64,000 nucleotides of DNA from Pseudomonas sp. KNUC1026 (GTDB lineage: Bacteria; Pseudomonadota; Gammaproteobacteria; Pseudomonadales; Pseudomonadaceae): assembly GCF_021650705.1 (NCBI RefSeq), contig NZ_CP087138.1, positions 1,054,001 to 1,118,000 of the forward strand, given 5' to 3'. The stretch's first letter is position 1; every line of letters starts with the position of its first letter. Below are positions 18,400 through 27,636 of this stretch, in pieces. Under the pieces are notes generated by a model that saw only the letters and a list, made by a program, of their open reading frames with translations, made no database searches and was not told where the DNA came from. Position numbers and translations under genes: made by a program.

Positions 18400-19770
18400 T
18401 CAGATCACCCGATAGCAAGGCTCATAAGCCGCCCCACCCGGCAGTTTCATCCGGTGCTGCTCCACGAACGCCTGCAGCAGCTTGTCCAGCGGCTCCATGA
18501 TCTCGCGGTCGCCATGGATCTCATACGGCCCGTGCTCCTCGATCATGCGGATACCCTTGTCCTTCACGTTGCCGGCAACGATCCCGGAAAACGCCCGGCG
18601 CAGGTTGGCGGCCAGTTCGTGCGGAGGCAAGCCCCTGTGCAGCGCCAGCGCCTTCATGTTCGCGTGGGTCGGGTCGAACGGGTGCTGGAAAGGCCCGTCG
18701 ATCTTCAACAGCCAGTTGAAGTGGAACGCATCGGCCTTCTCGCGGCGGTACCGCTTGACCGCTTGCAGCCCTTCGGCCATCTGCCGCGCCACGTCGGAAG
18801 GGTTGTCGATGATGATCTGGTAATGCTTGCGCGCAGCTTCCCCCAGCGTCGCAACCACAAACGCATCGAGCTGCTCCAGGTAGGCCGCAGCACTGGCCGG
18901 GCCGGTGAGGATCACCGGCAACGGCAGCTCGTGGTTCTCCGGGTGCATCAGGATGCCCAGCAGGTAGAGGAACTCCTCGGCCGTGCCGGCGCCGCCCGGG
19001 AAGATGATGATGCCGTGGCCCACCCGCACGAAGGCTTCCAGGCGCTTTTCGATGTCCGGCAGGATCACCAGCTCGTTGACGATCGGGTTCGGCGCTTCGG
19101 CGGCGATGATGCCCGGCTCGGTCAGGCCCAGGTAGCGCCCGCCGTTGCTGCGCTGCTTGGCGTGGGCGATGGTCGCGCCCTTCATCGGGCCCTTCATTAC
19201 GCCCGGGCCGCAGCCGGTGCAGATGTCCAGCTTGCGCAGGCCCAGCTCGTGGCCGACCTTCTTGGTGTACTTGTATTCCTCGGTGTTGATCGAGTGGCCG
19301 CCCCAGCACACCACGATTTTCGGCTCCACGCCGGCGCGCAGAGTGCGCGCGTTGCGCAGCAGGTGGAAGACGTAGTCGGTGATGCCGCTGGAAGTTTCCA
19401 GGTCGAAGGCGGTATTGCCCAGCTCGTTTTCGGTGTAAACGATGTCGCGCAGGGCGCTGAAGAGCATTTCGCGGGTGGAGGCGATCATTTCGCCGTCGAC
19501 GAAAGCGTCGGCCGGAGCGTTGAGCAGCTCCAGGCGCACGCCGCGGTCTTGCTGGTGAATGCGCACTTCGAAGTCACGGTACGCATCCAGAATGGTCTTG
19601 GCGTTATCGACATGGGCGCCGGTGTTGAGAATGGCCAGGGCGCACTGGCGGAACAGTTGATACATGCGGCCGGAACCGGCTTCGCTCAGTTGCTGCACTT
19701 CACGGTGCGAAAGCACCTCCAGGCTGCCCTTGGGGCTGACCTGTGCATTGATCACATTGCGTTCAGACAT
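18400..19770 (-). CDS. ppnN: Pyrimidine/purine nucleotide 5'-monophosphate nucleosidase
   Basis: A 456-residue LOG-family enzyme (formerly YgdH) that hydrolyses nucleoside monophosphates to base and ribose 5-phosphate; in E. coli it is stimulated by (p)ppGpp. The N-terminal domain starts MSERNVINAQVSPKGSLEVL. The Rossmann-like core has CTGCGPGVMKGPMKG and the LOG signature FPGGAGTAEEFLYLLG. ATG 19770 is chosen for its AAGGA site and family start; a longer frame upstream is not needed. The frame is intact. Confidence 0.92.
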   Translation of the reverse strand: MSERNVINAQVSPKGSLEVLSHREVQQLSEAGSGRMYQLFRQCALAILNTGAHVDNAKTILDAYRDFEVRIHQQDRGVRLELLNAPADAFVDGEMIASTREMLFSALRDIVYTENELGNTAFDLETSSGITDYVFHLLRNARTLRAGVEPKIVVCWGGHSINTEEYKYTKKVGHELGLRKLDICTGCGPGVMKGPMKGATIAHAKQRSNGGRYLGLTEPGIIAAEAPNPIVNELVILPDIEKRLEAFVRVGHGIIIFPGGAGTAEEFLYLLGILMHPENHELPLPVILTGPASAAAYLEQLDAFVVATLGEAARKHYQIIIDNPSDVARQMAEGLQAVKRYRREKADAFHFNWLLKIDGPFQHPFDPTHANMKALALHRGLPPHELAANLRRAFSGIVAGNVKDKGIRMIEEHGPYEIHGDREIMEPLDKLLQAFVEQHRMKLPGGAAYEPCYRVI

Positions 19771-19844
19771 GCTCGAATCCTTGTCAGCGGGCAGCCGCAG
19801 GCTACGGCGGCCCAACGGCGCCGGCCAGTCGCTGGCGCCTGTGG

Positions 19845-20378
19845 CTATTCTTGGCGCGGTTGCGCAGTGAATGCAAATGAGCCGATCAGGCCAGAGGAAG
19901 GCCAGGCGGCAGGGTGGCTGTAATAGGCGGTGGAAATATCGCGCAGCAGCCGCACGGCGAAGAACCGCTGGCAGCTCAAACCCTGCCAGGCCGCATGGTT
20001 GAGCTGGCCCTGGCGCATGGCGCCGAGCAGCGCGTCCTGCTCACCACCGCGCAGGTCGCTGAAGCTGCGTCCGTGGCGGGCCTGCGCCTCGGCTTCGATC
20101 GCCGCCAGGGCTGTACGCCAGCAGTCTCGCGGCGTGCCGAGTTCGGCGTCGGCGGTGTCCAGCCCCGCGAAGCAGCGCGCATCCAGCAATGCCGCCAAGG
20201 GCACGGCCTGGCGAGAAGAGGGTTGGGGTAATACACGATTGCACAAGGCTTCGAGGGTGCGGTGCTGGCGCTCGTCGAAGAACCGCGGCCCACGGCACAG
20301 CGTGGCCGAAGGCTCGAGCAAGGGGACCGGGGGCGGAGGGCCAGGCTCGACGAAGTGCAAAGCGTGTTCGGCGGCCAT
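19845..20378 (-). CDS. Gluconate 2-dehydrogenase subunit 3 family protein (orphan)
   Basis: A 177-residue protein with RFFDERQHRTLEALCNRVLP and a C-terminal FFAVRLLRDISTAYYSHPA...GLIGSF, the pattern of the small third subunit of membrane gluconate/2-ketogluconate-type dehydrogenases. That subunit normally carries the secretion signal for the GMC flavin subunit. No GMC oxidoreductase or trihaem cytochrome c gene lies beside it; the neighbours are ppnN and a sugar-acid MFS gene. No clear signal peptide is visible at this start. A GAGG precedes ATG 20378. Confidence 0.7.
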   Translation of the reverse strand: MAAEHALHFVEPGPPPPVPLLEPSATLCRGPRFFDERQHRTLEALCNRVLPQPSSRQAVPLAALLDARCFAGLDTADAELGTPRDCWRTALAAIEAEAQARHGRSFSDLRGGEQDALLGAMRQGQLNHAAWQGLSCQRFFAVRLLRDISTAYYSHPAAWPSSGLIGSFAFTAQPRQE

Positions 20379-20523
20379 GGAAAACCTCGAGCTGCATGGC
20401 GTTAAGGGACTGTTTCACTAGACCCCGCCTGCAGCTCATAGGTTTCTTGATGAGGCAGAGATTTTCAGGGCATCGGCACATAACGTACCGAGGCCCCGAA
20501 CCGGAACGATCAAGCAACGATCC

Positions 20524-21813
20524 TCAGGCAGCGGCCGGGGCCATCTGCGGCTCGGGTTGTGCAGGCTCCACCACCTGGCGCGCCAGGATCAGGATCAGCG
20601 CAGCGGCGCACAGGTCGAGCACGGTCAGCGCGACGAACAGCGGGCTGTAGCCCACCTGGGTCACCAGTACGCCCAGCACCATGGTGAACAGCGCTGCGCC
20701 CAGAAAGCCACACATGCCGCCCAGGCCCGTGGCGGTCGCCACTTCGTTCTTGCCGAAGGAGTCAGAGGTGATCGAGTACAGCGCGCCCGAGAGCATCTGG
20801 TGCGCAAAGCCGCCCACGCAGAGCAGTGCGATGGCGGTGTAGGCACTGCTCGCCAGGCCAATGCAGCCGGGGCCGATCATGCACAGGCAGCCGCTGAGCA
20901 TCACCAGCTTGCGCGAAGTGAACAGCGACACCTTGAAGTACTTGTGAAACAGCGGCGACAGGTAGCCGCCCAGCACGCAACCCAGGTCTGCGGCCAGGAA
21001 CGGCAGCCAGGCGAACATCGCCACTTCCTTGATGTTCATGTGCCGCTCGGTCATCAGGTACAGCGGGATCCAGGCGTTGAAGGTCTGCCAGGCCGGCTCG
21101 GACATGAACCGCGCCAGGGCGATGGCGTAGAAGTTGCGCCGGCCGAACACCTTGCGCCATTGCGCGCGGGCGGGTTTGGCGTCCTTGAGGTGGGCCTCCT
21201 GGCCGGCGAGGATGTAATCGCGTTCCTCATCGGACAACCGCGTCTGTTGCCGCGGGTGCTTGTACAACCACATCCACAGCGCGCTCCACACCAGGCCCAT
21301 CGCGCCCACCAGGATGAACGCCAGTTGCCAGCCGCTGTTGAGAATGGCCCACACCACCAGCGGCGGGGCGATCAGCGCGCCCAGCGACGAGCCGACGTTG
21401 AACCAGCCCAGTGCCACCGAGCGCTCGCGCGCCGGGAACCACTCGGTGGTGGCCTTGACCCCGGCCGGAAAGCCCGCTGCCTCGGTGATCCCCAGCAGGC
21501 CGCGCACGAAGGCAAGGCTCTGCCAGCCGGTTGCCAGGGCGGCCATGGCGCAGACCACCGACCAGGCCACGGCGAAACAGGCAAAGCCCATCTTGGTGCC
21601 GATAGCGTCGACGATGTAGCCGGCTACTGGCTGCATGAAGGCATAGCCCATCTGCCACGCCACCACGATGTGGGCGTATTGCTCGGTAGAAATGCTCAGT
21701 TCCGACATCATGGTCGGGGCGGCGACGGAGAGGGTGTTGCGGGCCAGATAGTTGATGACCAGGCCGGCGATCATCAACCCGACCATCCACCAGCGGATGC
21801 CTTTGATCTTCAT
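20524..21813 (-). CDS. MFS transporter, anion:cation symporter family (hexuronate/aldonate type)
   Basis: A 429-residue protein with 12 membrane segments: MKIKGIRWWMVGLMIAGLVINYLAR-type start, RGLLGITEAAGFPAGVKATTEWFP and GWFNVGSSLGALIAPPLV. These match ExuT-like sugar-acid importers. It lies next to the orphan gluconate dehydrogenase subunit 3 gene, consistent with sugar-acid use, but the substrate is not readable. The frame is intact. Confidence 0.87.
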   Translation of the reverse strand: MKIKGIRWWMVGLMIAGLVINYLARNTLSVAAPTMMSELSISTEQYAHIVVAWQMGYAFMQPVAGYIVDAIGTKMGFACFAVAWSVVCAMAALATGWQSLAFVRGLLGITEAAGFPAGVKATTEWFPARERSVALGWFNVGSSLGALIAPPLVVWAILNSGWQLAFILVGAMGLVWSALWMWLYKHPRQQTRLSDEERDYILAGQEAHLKDAKPARAQWRKVFGRRNFYAIALARFMSEPAWQTFNAWIPLYLMTERHMNIKEVAMFAWLPFLAADLGCVLGGYLSPLFHKYFKVSLFTSRKLVMLSGCLCMIGPGCIGLASSAYTAIALLCVGGFAHQMLSGALYSITSDSFGKNEVATATGLGGMCGFLGAALFTMVLGVLVTQVGYSPLFVALTVLDLCAAALILILARQVVEPAQPEPQMAPAAA

Positions 21814-21860
21814 GGGTGCGTGCTCGATTTGTTTTTATTGGAAGCGAAATTGTGACGAAG

Positions 21861-21872
21861 TATGTCGTCATA
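21861..21872. promoter_or_regulatory. Possible operator upstream of the sugar-acid MFS gene
   Basis: An inverted repeat TATG-TCGT-CATA lies 48 bp upstream of the transporter start, in an A/T-rich stretch where a repressor site is expected. Short and without a matching regulator gene nearby. Confidence 0.25.
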
Positions 21873-21924
21873 TCACTTGGCTTTTATAGCGAGCAGGCAG
21901 GGGTGTGTCAATCGAGCAGACGTT

Positions 21925-21956
21925 AAAAACCCCCGAAAACAGAGGCCTTCAGGGGT
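21925..21956 (-). terminator. Rho-independent terminator for the MFS gene at 22035
   Basis: On the minus strand, ACCCCTGAA pairs with TTTTCGGGGGT around a short loop (9 bp with one wobble) and is followed by a T-run. It lies about 80 bp downstream of the transporter stop. Confidence 0.7.
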
Positions 21957-22034
21957 CCAGGATCCTATCGTTTGGATGATTGCGTTATCACAATGGTCGG
22001 ACTTTAACGCTCGACCTGTCGGACAACACTCGCA

Positions 22035-23222
22035 TCACTCGCCGCCAGGCATGCGCCGCGCGAAGATGAACAGACCAAGGCCCACCAGCGCGGTGGCGGC
22101 GCCGATGAAGCCGGTGCTGGTCCAGCCCAGGCCGGCCGTGATCGCCATGCCGCCCAGCCAGGGCCCCAACGCGTTGGCGAGGTTGAAGGCTGCATGGTTC
22201 GAGGCCGCAGCAAGGCTGGGCGCATTGGCAGCGATGTCCATCAGGCGAATCTGCAACGGCGCGGCCAGCGACACCATGGTGCCCACCAGGCCGATGCCGA
22301 CCAGCACGCCCCACAGTGAGCCGGCCACCAGCGGGAACAGCAGCAACACCACCATCGCCCACACCAGCAACACGCCCACCGCGCGAAAGCCCAGGCGGTC
22401 GAACAGCTTGCCGCCGGCGATGTTGCCAAGGATGCCGCCTACACCGAAGGCGGCCAGGCCGAAGGGGATCCACTGCGGCGTCACGCGGGTGACTTCAAGC
22501 ATGGTCGGCGCCAGGTAGCTGAACACACAGAACATCCCGGCAAAGCCGATGGCGCCGATCAGCAGCGCCATCCATACCTGCGGCTGGCTGAAGGCCTGCA
22601 ACTCCTTGCGCGGGTCACTGCGCGGCTCATCTGCCGGGCTCGGCACCCATTGGCTCACCAGGCCGATGGTCACCAGCGCGATGCCGCCCACCAGCACGAA
22701 GGCCGATTGCCAGCCGGCCAACTGGCCGAGGAAGGTGGCGATGGGGTTGCCCAGCAGCATTGCCAGGGTGAGGCCTGACATCACCCGCGCCACCGCGCCC
22801 GCGCGTTTGCCTGCCGGCACCATGCTCGACGCCACCACCGCAGCGATGCCGAAATAGGCGCCATGGGGGAGGCCGGCAATGAAGCGGCAGGCGATCAGGG
22901 ACGCGAACGTGGGCGCAGAGGCGGTCGCCAGGTTGCCCAAGGCGTACAGCAGCATCAGCCACAACAGCATGTGCTTGCGCTTGAGCCGCGCACCCAGGAT
23001 CGCCAGCAGCGGTGCACCCACCATCACGCCCAGCGCATAAGCACTGATGGCATGGCCGACCTGCGGCTCGGAGAGGTTCAGGTTGTGGGCGATGTCCGGC
23101 ATCAGGCCCATGATCGAAAACTCGCCCGTGCCGATGGCGAAACTGCCCACGGCCATGGCGGCTTCCATTTTCAGGGCGCTGCGGGCAGGCAATGCGGGTG
23201 CGTGTGTGGGCTGGGCAGTCAT
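22035..23222 (-). CDS. MFS transporter, DHA1/AraJ type
   Basis: A 395-residue protein with 12 membrane segments and signatures AIGTGEFSIMGLMPDIA, ISAYALGVMVGAPLLA and GLPHGAYFGIAAVVASS. These are typical of AraJ/YdhP-type sugar or drug efflux carriers. Intact frame, followed by a terminator. It may be co-transcribed with nothing else; mntH starts 1.4 kb upstream on the same strand with a 65-bp gap between the genes. Confidence 0.88.
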   Translation of the reverse strand: MTAQPTHAPALPARSALKMEAAMAVGSFAIGTGEFSIMGLMPDIAHNLNLSEPQVGHAISAYALGVMVGAPLLAILGARLKRKHMLLWLMLLYALGNLATASAPTFASLIACRFIAGLPHGAYFGIAAVVASSMVPAGKRAGAVARVMSGLTLAMLLGNPIATFLGQLAGWQSAFVLVGGIALVTIGLVSQWVPSPADEPRSDPRKELQAFSQPQVWMALLIGAIGFAGMFCVFSYLAPTMLEVTRVTPQWIPFGLAAFGVGGILGNIAGGKLFDRLGFRAVGVLLVWAMVVLLLFPLVAGSLWGVLVGIGLVGTMVSLAAPLQIRLMDIAANAPSLAAASNHAAFNLANALGPWLGGMAITAGLGWTSTGFIGAATALVGLGLFIFARRMPGGE

Positions 23223-23287
23223 GGAAGGCTCCGGGGAAAAGGGGCGGGGATGCTGACACCGAAGCGTCTAGAACCGCCCCCCGCCGC

Positions 23288-24661
23288 TCAAGTTCCCCAG
23301 CCTTGCAAGGTGCCCAGCAGCAACCAGGTATTGAGCCCCAGAATCACAGCGGCGATAACCCAGGCCAGCGTTTTCATCACGGGCCCCACCACCAGCGGGC
23401 CCATCAGCTTGCGATCGCCGACGAACCACACCAGCGGGAACACCGCCAGCGGTAACTGCATCGACAGCACCACCTGGCTGAACACCAGCAGCTCGGTGGT
23501 GCCTCGCTCGCCGTAGATCGCGGTAATCACCACCACCGGAATCACCGCCAGGCAGCGGGTGATCAGGCGCCGCAGCCAGTGCGGCAGGCGCAGGCGCAAA
23601 AAGCCTTCCATCACGATCTGCCCGGCCAGCGTGGCGGTGACCGTCGAGTTGATCCCCGAGGCCAGCAGCGCCACCGCAAACAGCACCGACGCGATGCCGA
23701 CGCCGAGCATGGGCGAAAGCAACTCGTGAGCCTGCTCGATGCTCTCGACCTCAGTGCGCCCGCCGGCATGGAACACACTGGCTGCGGTGATCAGGATGGC
23801 GGCGTTAACGAACAAGGCCAGGGTCAGTGCCAGGGTGCTGTCGGTCACCGCCCAGCGCAGCCCCTCGCGGCGGCCGGTGTCGGTGCGTGGGTAAGCGCGG
23901 GTTTGCACGATGGAGGAGTGCAGGTAGAGGTTGTGCGGCATCACCGTCGCCCCGAGGATGCCGATGGCCAGGTACAACGCGGTGGGGTCGGTGACCACCT
24001 GAGCGCGCGGAATGAACCCGGCCAGCACCTGCGCGATCGGCGGATGGGTGAGCACCATCTGCACCACGAAACACAGGAAGATCAGCCCCAGCAGGCTGGC
24101 GACGAAGGCTTCCAGCGCACGGAAACCCTTGCGCATCAGCAGCAGGATCAAGAACACATCCAGCGCGCAGAGCACCGCGCCCCACAATAGCGGGATGCCG
24201 AACAGCAGCTTCAGGGCGATGGCGGTGCCGATCACCTCGGCCAGGTCGCAGGCGATGATCGCGATCTCGCACGCCAGCCACAGCAGCAGGTTCACCGGCA
24301 TCGGGCAGCGTTCGCGGCAGGCCTGGGCGAGGTCGAGCCCGCTGGCGATGCCCAGCCGCGCCGAAAGCGCCTGCAGCACCACCGCCATCAGGCTCGACAG
24401 CAGGATCACCGACAGCAGCAGGTAGCCCAGGCGCGAGCCACCGGCAAGGTCCGTGGCCCAGTTGCCTGGGTCCATGTAGCCGACCGCGACCATGTAGCCG
24501 GGCCCGGTGAAGGCCAGCAGCCGGCGCAGCCAGCCGGCCCCGGCGGGCAGTTGCACGCTGGCGTTGAGGGCGCCGAGGCTTGCCTGCGCGCCACCGGCGT
24601 GGCGGCTCAGCAGGGCCGGCTCGCCGCCGTCGGCCTGGCGTTGAAGGTTGGGTTCTGCCAC
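23288..24661 (-). CDS. mntH: Nramp-family Mn2+/Fe2+ transporter
   Basis: A 457-residue proton-coupled divalent metal importer. The metal-site signatures are present: [16 protein letters not shown] in the first helix and [14 protein letters not shown] in the sixth. A polar N-terminal extension of about 40 residues precedes the first helix, and about 11 membrane segments follow. It is downstream of the AraC-type gene on the same strand, 72 bp away. No clear MntR or Fur box was found just upstream. Confidence 0.9.
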   Translation of the reverse strand: MAEPNLQRQADGGEPALLSRHAGGAQASLGALNASVQLPAGAGWLRRLLAFTGPGYMVAVGYMDPGNWATDLAGGSRLGYLLLSVILLSSLMAVVLQALSARLGIASGLDLAQACRERCPMPVNLLLWLACEIAIIACDLAEVIGTAIALKLLFGIPLLWGAVLCALDVFLILLLMRKGFRALEAFVASLLGLIFLCFVVQMVLTHPPIAQVLAGFIPRAQVVTDPTALYLAIGILGATVMPHNLYLHSSIVQTRAYPRTDTGRREGLRWAVTDSTLALTLALFVNAAILITAASVFHAGGRTEVESIEQAHELLSPMLGVGIASVLFAVALLASGINSTVTATLAGQIVMEGFLRLRLPHWLRRLITRCLAVIPVVVITAIYGERGTTELLVFSQVVLSMQLPLAVFPLVWFVGDRKLMGPLVVGPVMKTLAWVIAAVILGLNTWLLLGTLQGWGT

Positions 24662-24733
24662 GAAGAAATGCTCGGGATGAAAGAGGGCGCGTGTTGTTTC
24701 AGAGCCGCGCCACTGCGTGAGTGTTCCCGAACG

Positions 24734-25681
24734 TTAACACTCCGCCCCGGGCGGATGGCCGAAATAAGCTTTATAGGCGTGATTGAAATTGGCAGGGTTC
24801 GCGTAGCCGAGGCGGTAGGCGATCTGCGCCACCTGCCATTTGCGCTGGCGCAGCAGCGTGCGCGCCAGTTCCATTCGCTGCTGGCGCACGTACTGAAGCA
24901 TCGATTGGCCGAACACCTGCTGGAACGCGCGGCGCAAGGTGGTTTCGCCTACCCGCAGCTGGCGGGCCAGCGCCTGGCTGCCGGGCGGCTCGGCCAGGTT
25001 GGCATCCAGCTGCCGGCGCGCTTCATGAGCGAGGTCCAGTTGCCCGCGTGCCACGCGCGGCGCTGCCGCTGGCCCGCCGCGCAGGTTGGCGGCCAGCTCC
25101 ACCAGCAGCGCCAGGCTCAGGCTTTCCTGGTGCAGGCGCTCGAGCGCGCCCTGGTAGGGCGACTGGTACAAGCGTTCGAGCAACGTACCCAGGGCACGGC
25201 CGCGGCGCAGCTCGCTGAAGTGGATGCCGTCATCGAGCAGGGCCAGCAGCGGTTGCAGGGTGGGGTCTTCCTCGGCCAGCTCGCGCAGGTACTGCCCGTC
25301 GATGCGCAGCCCGGCCATGCGCGCATGGCTGCCCGCGGGCAGTTGGTCCACCGCCTCCATGCTTTCGCTCAGGCCCAGAACATGCGGGGTGCCGGGGGTG
25401 TAGTGATTGAGCCGGCCGTCGACCTTGTGCAGCCACTGCCCGCCCAGCACCTGCACGATGCACAGGCTGCCCGGCAGCACCTTGTGGATGCGCAGCGGCT
25501 CGGGAAATTGCAGGTCGCAGTCGAAATACTGCATCTGCGGCCGCACGGTGCGTGCGCGGTAGTGGCCGATGGCACTGCCCAGCACCTGCCGGGCGCTGGT
25601 GTCGAGCACACCTGCCTGGGCCAGCACGCCAGGGCGGTCGAAGCTGAATTGGGTATCCAGGTAAGGGTTCCAGCTTTCCAT
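24734..25681 (-). CDS. AraC-family transcriptional regulator (PchR-like)
   Basis: A 315-residue protein. The N-terminal ~210 residues are a ligand-sensing domain with YFDCDLQFPEPLRI and GLRIDGQYLRELAEED. The C-terminal ~100 residues are two helix-turn-helices: LARQLRVGETTLRRAFQQ and VAQIAYRLGYANPANFNHAY. The layout resembles siderophore regulators of the PchR/FoxR kind, but no uptake receptor is adjacent. ATG 25681 (MESWNPY) is preferred over an upstream start lacking a ribosome site. A short hairpin overlaps its stop. Confidence 0.85.
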   Translation of the reverse strand: MESWNPYLDTQFSFDRPGVLAQAGVLDTSARQVLGSAIGHYRARTVRPQMQYFDCDLQFPEPLRIHKVLPGSLCIVQVLGGQWLHKVDGRLNHYTPGTPHVLGLSESMEAVDQLPAGSHARMAGLRIDGQYLRELAEEDPTLQPLLALLDDGIHFSELRRGRALGTLLERLYQSPYQGALERLHQESLSLALLVELAANLRGGPAAAPRVARGQLDLAHEARRQLDANLAEPPGSQALARQLRVGETTLRRAFQQVFGQSMLQYVRQQRMELARTLLRQRKWQVAQIAYRLGYANPANFNHAYKAYFGHPPGAEC

Positions 25682-25862
25682 CGGGGGACTGCGTCCTTGG
25701 GGGAGCTGTGGCACGGACGTGCAGGTTAGCGTCATTCTCTTTGGATCGCTCGCTTTTTGTGATTGCCGCGGCCTTTGTTGTGGCTGGCGGCCGCTTTGCT
25801 TGGCAAGCCGGCCAAGGCTGATTCGATGAACCCCCCTGCCAGATCAAGAGTCGAGTTTTCCC

Positions 25863-26291
25863 ATGCTGAACGTGCGTAACTGGGCCGCTGTATTGGGCAT
25901 GGCCCTGGCCATGCTGGCGTTGAACGCGGCTGCCGAAGAACGGCCCGAGGTGGCCGACAAAGTGGTCGCCTACGACGGCGAGCAAGGCGTGAAGGTCTGG
26001 ACCTTGCGCATCGGTGCGCGCAGTGAGAACCAGGCGCTGGTGCAACTCGAAGACGTCGACCACGACTGGAACCTGCGCATCCAGAAGATGGCCGTGGAAA
26101 AGACCGCCAAGGACACCCGCTATTCCACCACCGTCGACGGCCAGAAGTACGTGGTGCTGATCGTGCAGGATGGCTGGGGCGAGCTGTATCTGCCGGGCGA
26201 GGCCAAGCCGATTCAGGTCGGTTATTCGCCGGCGCTGTCCAGCCAGGGCAACGCCCAGGCGTTCCTGACCGATTACCTCAAGGCGCAGTGA
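25863..26291 (+). CDS. Conserved secreted protein of unknown function
   Basis: A 142-residue protein with a clear signal peptide (hydrophobic core AAVLGMALAMLALN, cleavage after AAA near residue 24). The mature part of about 118 residues is mixed alpha/beta, with WTLRIGARSENQALVQLE and a tyrosine-rich strand. I do not recognise the family. It is followed after only 3 bp by an M48 metalloprotease gene, so the two are an operon. It may be a substrate, partner or co-regulated envelope protein of that protease (inference). Confidence 0.7.
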   Translation: MLNVRNWAAVLGMALAMLALNAAAEERPEVADKVVAYDGEQGVKVWTLRIGARSENQALVQLEDVDHDWNLRIQKMAVEKTAKDTRYSTTVDGQKYVVLIVQDGWGELYLPGEAKPIQVGYSPALSSQGNAQAFLTDYLKAQ

Positions 26292-26294
26292 CCG

Positions 26295-27578
26295 GTGCTG
26301 CGGCTCAAGGGCCTGGCCCCGGTGCAGTGGCTGCTGTCGCTGCCGCTGCTGTTGATGGGCTGGGCGAGCCTGCAAGGCTGGCGCGCCGAGCGGCCGCTGT
26401 TGGTGGCCTTGGCCGGACTGGCCTGTGGGCTGGCTGGCGTGGCACTGGTGGCAGGCCCCGCCACTTGGCTGAAGCTGCGCCTTGATGCCAGGCGCGTGCG
26501 TACTGGCGGTGACGATCTGTGCGGGCAGTTGCAGCACAGTTGGCACACGTTGGGCCGTTGCCTGCGCGGTTGGGCCGGGCTGATGCTGGTATCGCTGGTG
26601 CTTTTGTTGCTCTATCAACTGAGTTGGTGCTGGATTCATCGCCACGACGGCGGCTGGCCAGCGCTGGTGTTCTGCCTGCCACTGCTGTCGATGCTCGTCG
26701 CAGGCGCTGGCCTGATGAAGCGGCTCGGCCAGCGCTGGCGCACGCTGGAGGCGCCGGGTACCGCCTTGCTCGGTGTGCCCCTGAGCCGCGCCAGTGCACC
26801 GGCTGTGTGGGCCTGGGTCGAGCGCCTGGCCGCGCGAAGTGGCGCGCCGGTGCCCGATCACTTGGTCGCCGGGGTCGATCAATGCTTTTTCGTCACCTGC
26901 GTGCAGGTGACCCTGGAGCCGTCCGGGCACCTGCTGCAGGGCCGTACGTTGTATCTGCCGCTGACTTTTCTCTCAGCGCTTAGCCAGGAAGAAGCCGCCG
27001 CCATCATCGGCCATGAGCTAGGCCACTTCAGCCGCCGCGACAGCGAACGCGGCAGTGAGGCCGGTGCCCGCCTGAGCCAGATGAGCGCGCATTACCAGGC
27101 GCTCGCCCGCGAAGGCGAACCGGCAGGCTGGTTCGAGCGGCCGGTGCTGTGGATGGCCGGGAGTTTCCTGCATCATTTTCACCTCGCTGCCCAGCATTGC
27201 CGCCGCGAGCAGGAATTGCTCGCCGACCGGGCTGGCGCGGCGATGGCGGGCGAGGCGATGTTCGGCCAGGCGCTGTTGCGGGTGATCGTGCTGGGCGAGC
27301 GTATCGACGTGCTGCTGGGCACACCTGGGCGAGAGGACCTGATGCAGGCCCTGACCGAAGACCTGCGGCGCACGCCGCTGAGTTTCAACCATCAGGTACT
27401 GGGACGCACAGTGGCCCATCCCTTCGACACCCACCCGCCGACGCGTGATCGCCTGCGCCAACTGGGCGTAACCCTGGACGCCGAGCTGCTGGCCCAGGCC
27501 ACCCGTGCGCCCACCGACCGCGACCGCACCTGGTTCGGTGAACTGGTCGGCGCACGTGAGCATGAACAAAGGTTGTAG
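26295..27578 (+). CDS. M48-family membrane metalloprotease
   Basis: A 427-residue zinc protease. Several membrane segments lie in the first ~150 residues, then IIGHELGHFSRRD (the HExxH motif at about residue 240) and the third zinc ligand in REQELLADRAGA. A C-terminal HPFDTHPPTRDRL motif is typical of HtpX/YfgC-type peptidases. It probably acts on membrane or periplasmic proteins. The start is GTG 26295, 3 bp after the secreted-protein gene, so translational coupling is likely. Confidence 0.85.
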   Translation: MLRLKGLAPVQWLLSLPLLLMGWASLQGWRAERPLLVALAGLACGLAGVALVAGPATWLKLRLDARRVRTGGDDLCGQLQHSWHTLGRCLRGWAGLMLVSLVLLLLYQLSWCWIHRHDGGWPALVFCLPLLSMLVAGAGLMKRLGQRWRTLEAPGTALLGVPLSRASAPAVWAWVERLAARSGAPVPDHLVAGVDQCFFVTCVQVTLEPSGHLLQGRTLYLPLTFLSALSQEEAAAIIGHELGHFSRRDSERGSEAGARLSQMSAHYQALAREGEPAGWFERPVLWMAGSFLHHFHLAAQHCRREQELLADRAGAAMAGEAMFGQALLRVIVLGERIDVLLGTPGREDLMQALTEDLRRTPLSFNHQVLGRTVAHPFDTHPPTRDRLRQLGVTLDAELLAQATRAPTDRDRTWFGELVGAREHEQRL

Positions 27579-27636
27579 CATGGCGCCGCTGGCGTTCATG
27601 CCCTCGTCAACGCTGACTGAATCAGGATCCTCGACC

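Noticed and set aside
24719..24742. GAGTGTT/AACACTC hairpin at the AraC stop as terminator
   Set aside because: Only 7 bp of stem, overlaps the stop codon and lacks a T-run; too weak to call.
25230..26930. Minus-strand 566-codon frame across the AraC gene, secreted protein and M48 protease
   Set aside because: Crosses an obvious intergenic region and three real genes; no domain support.
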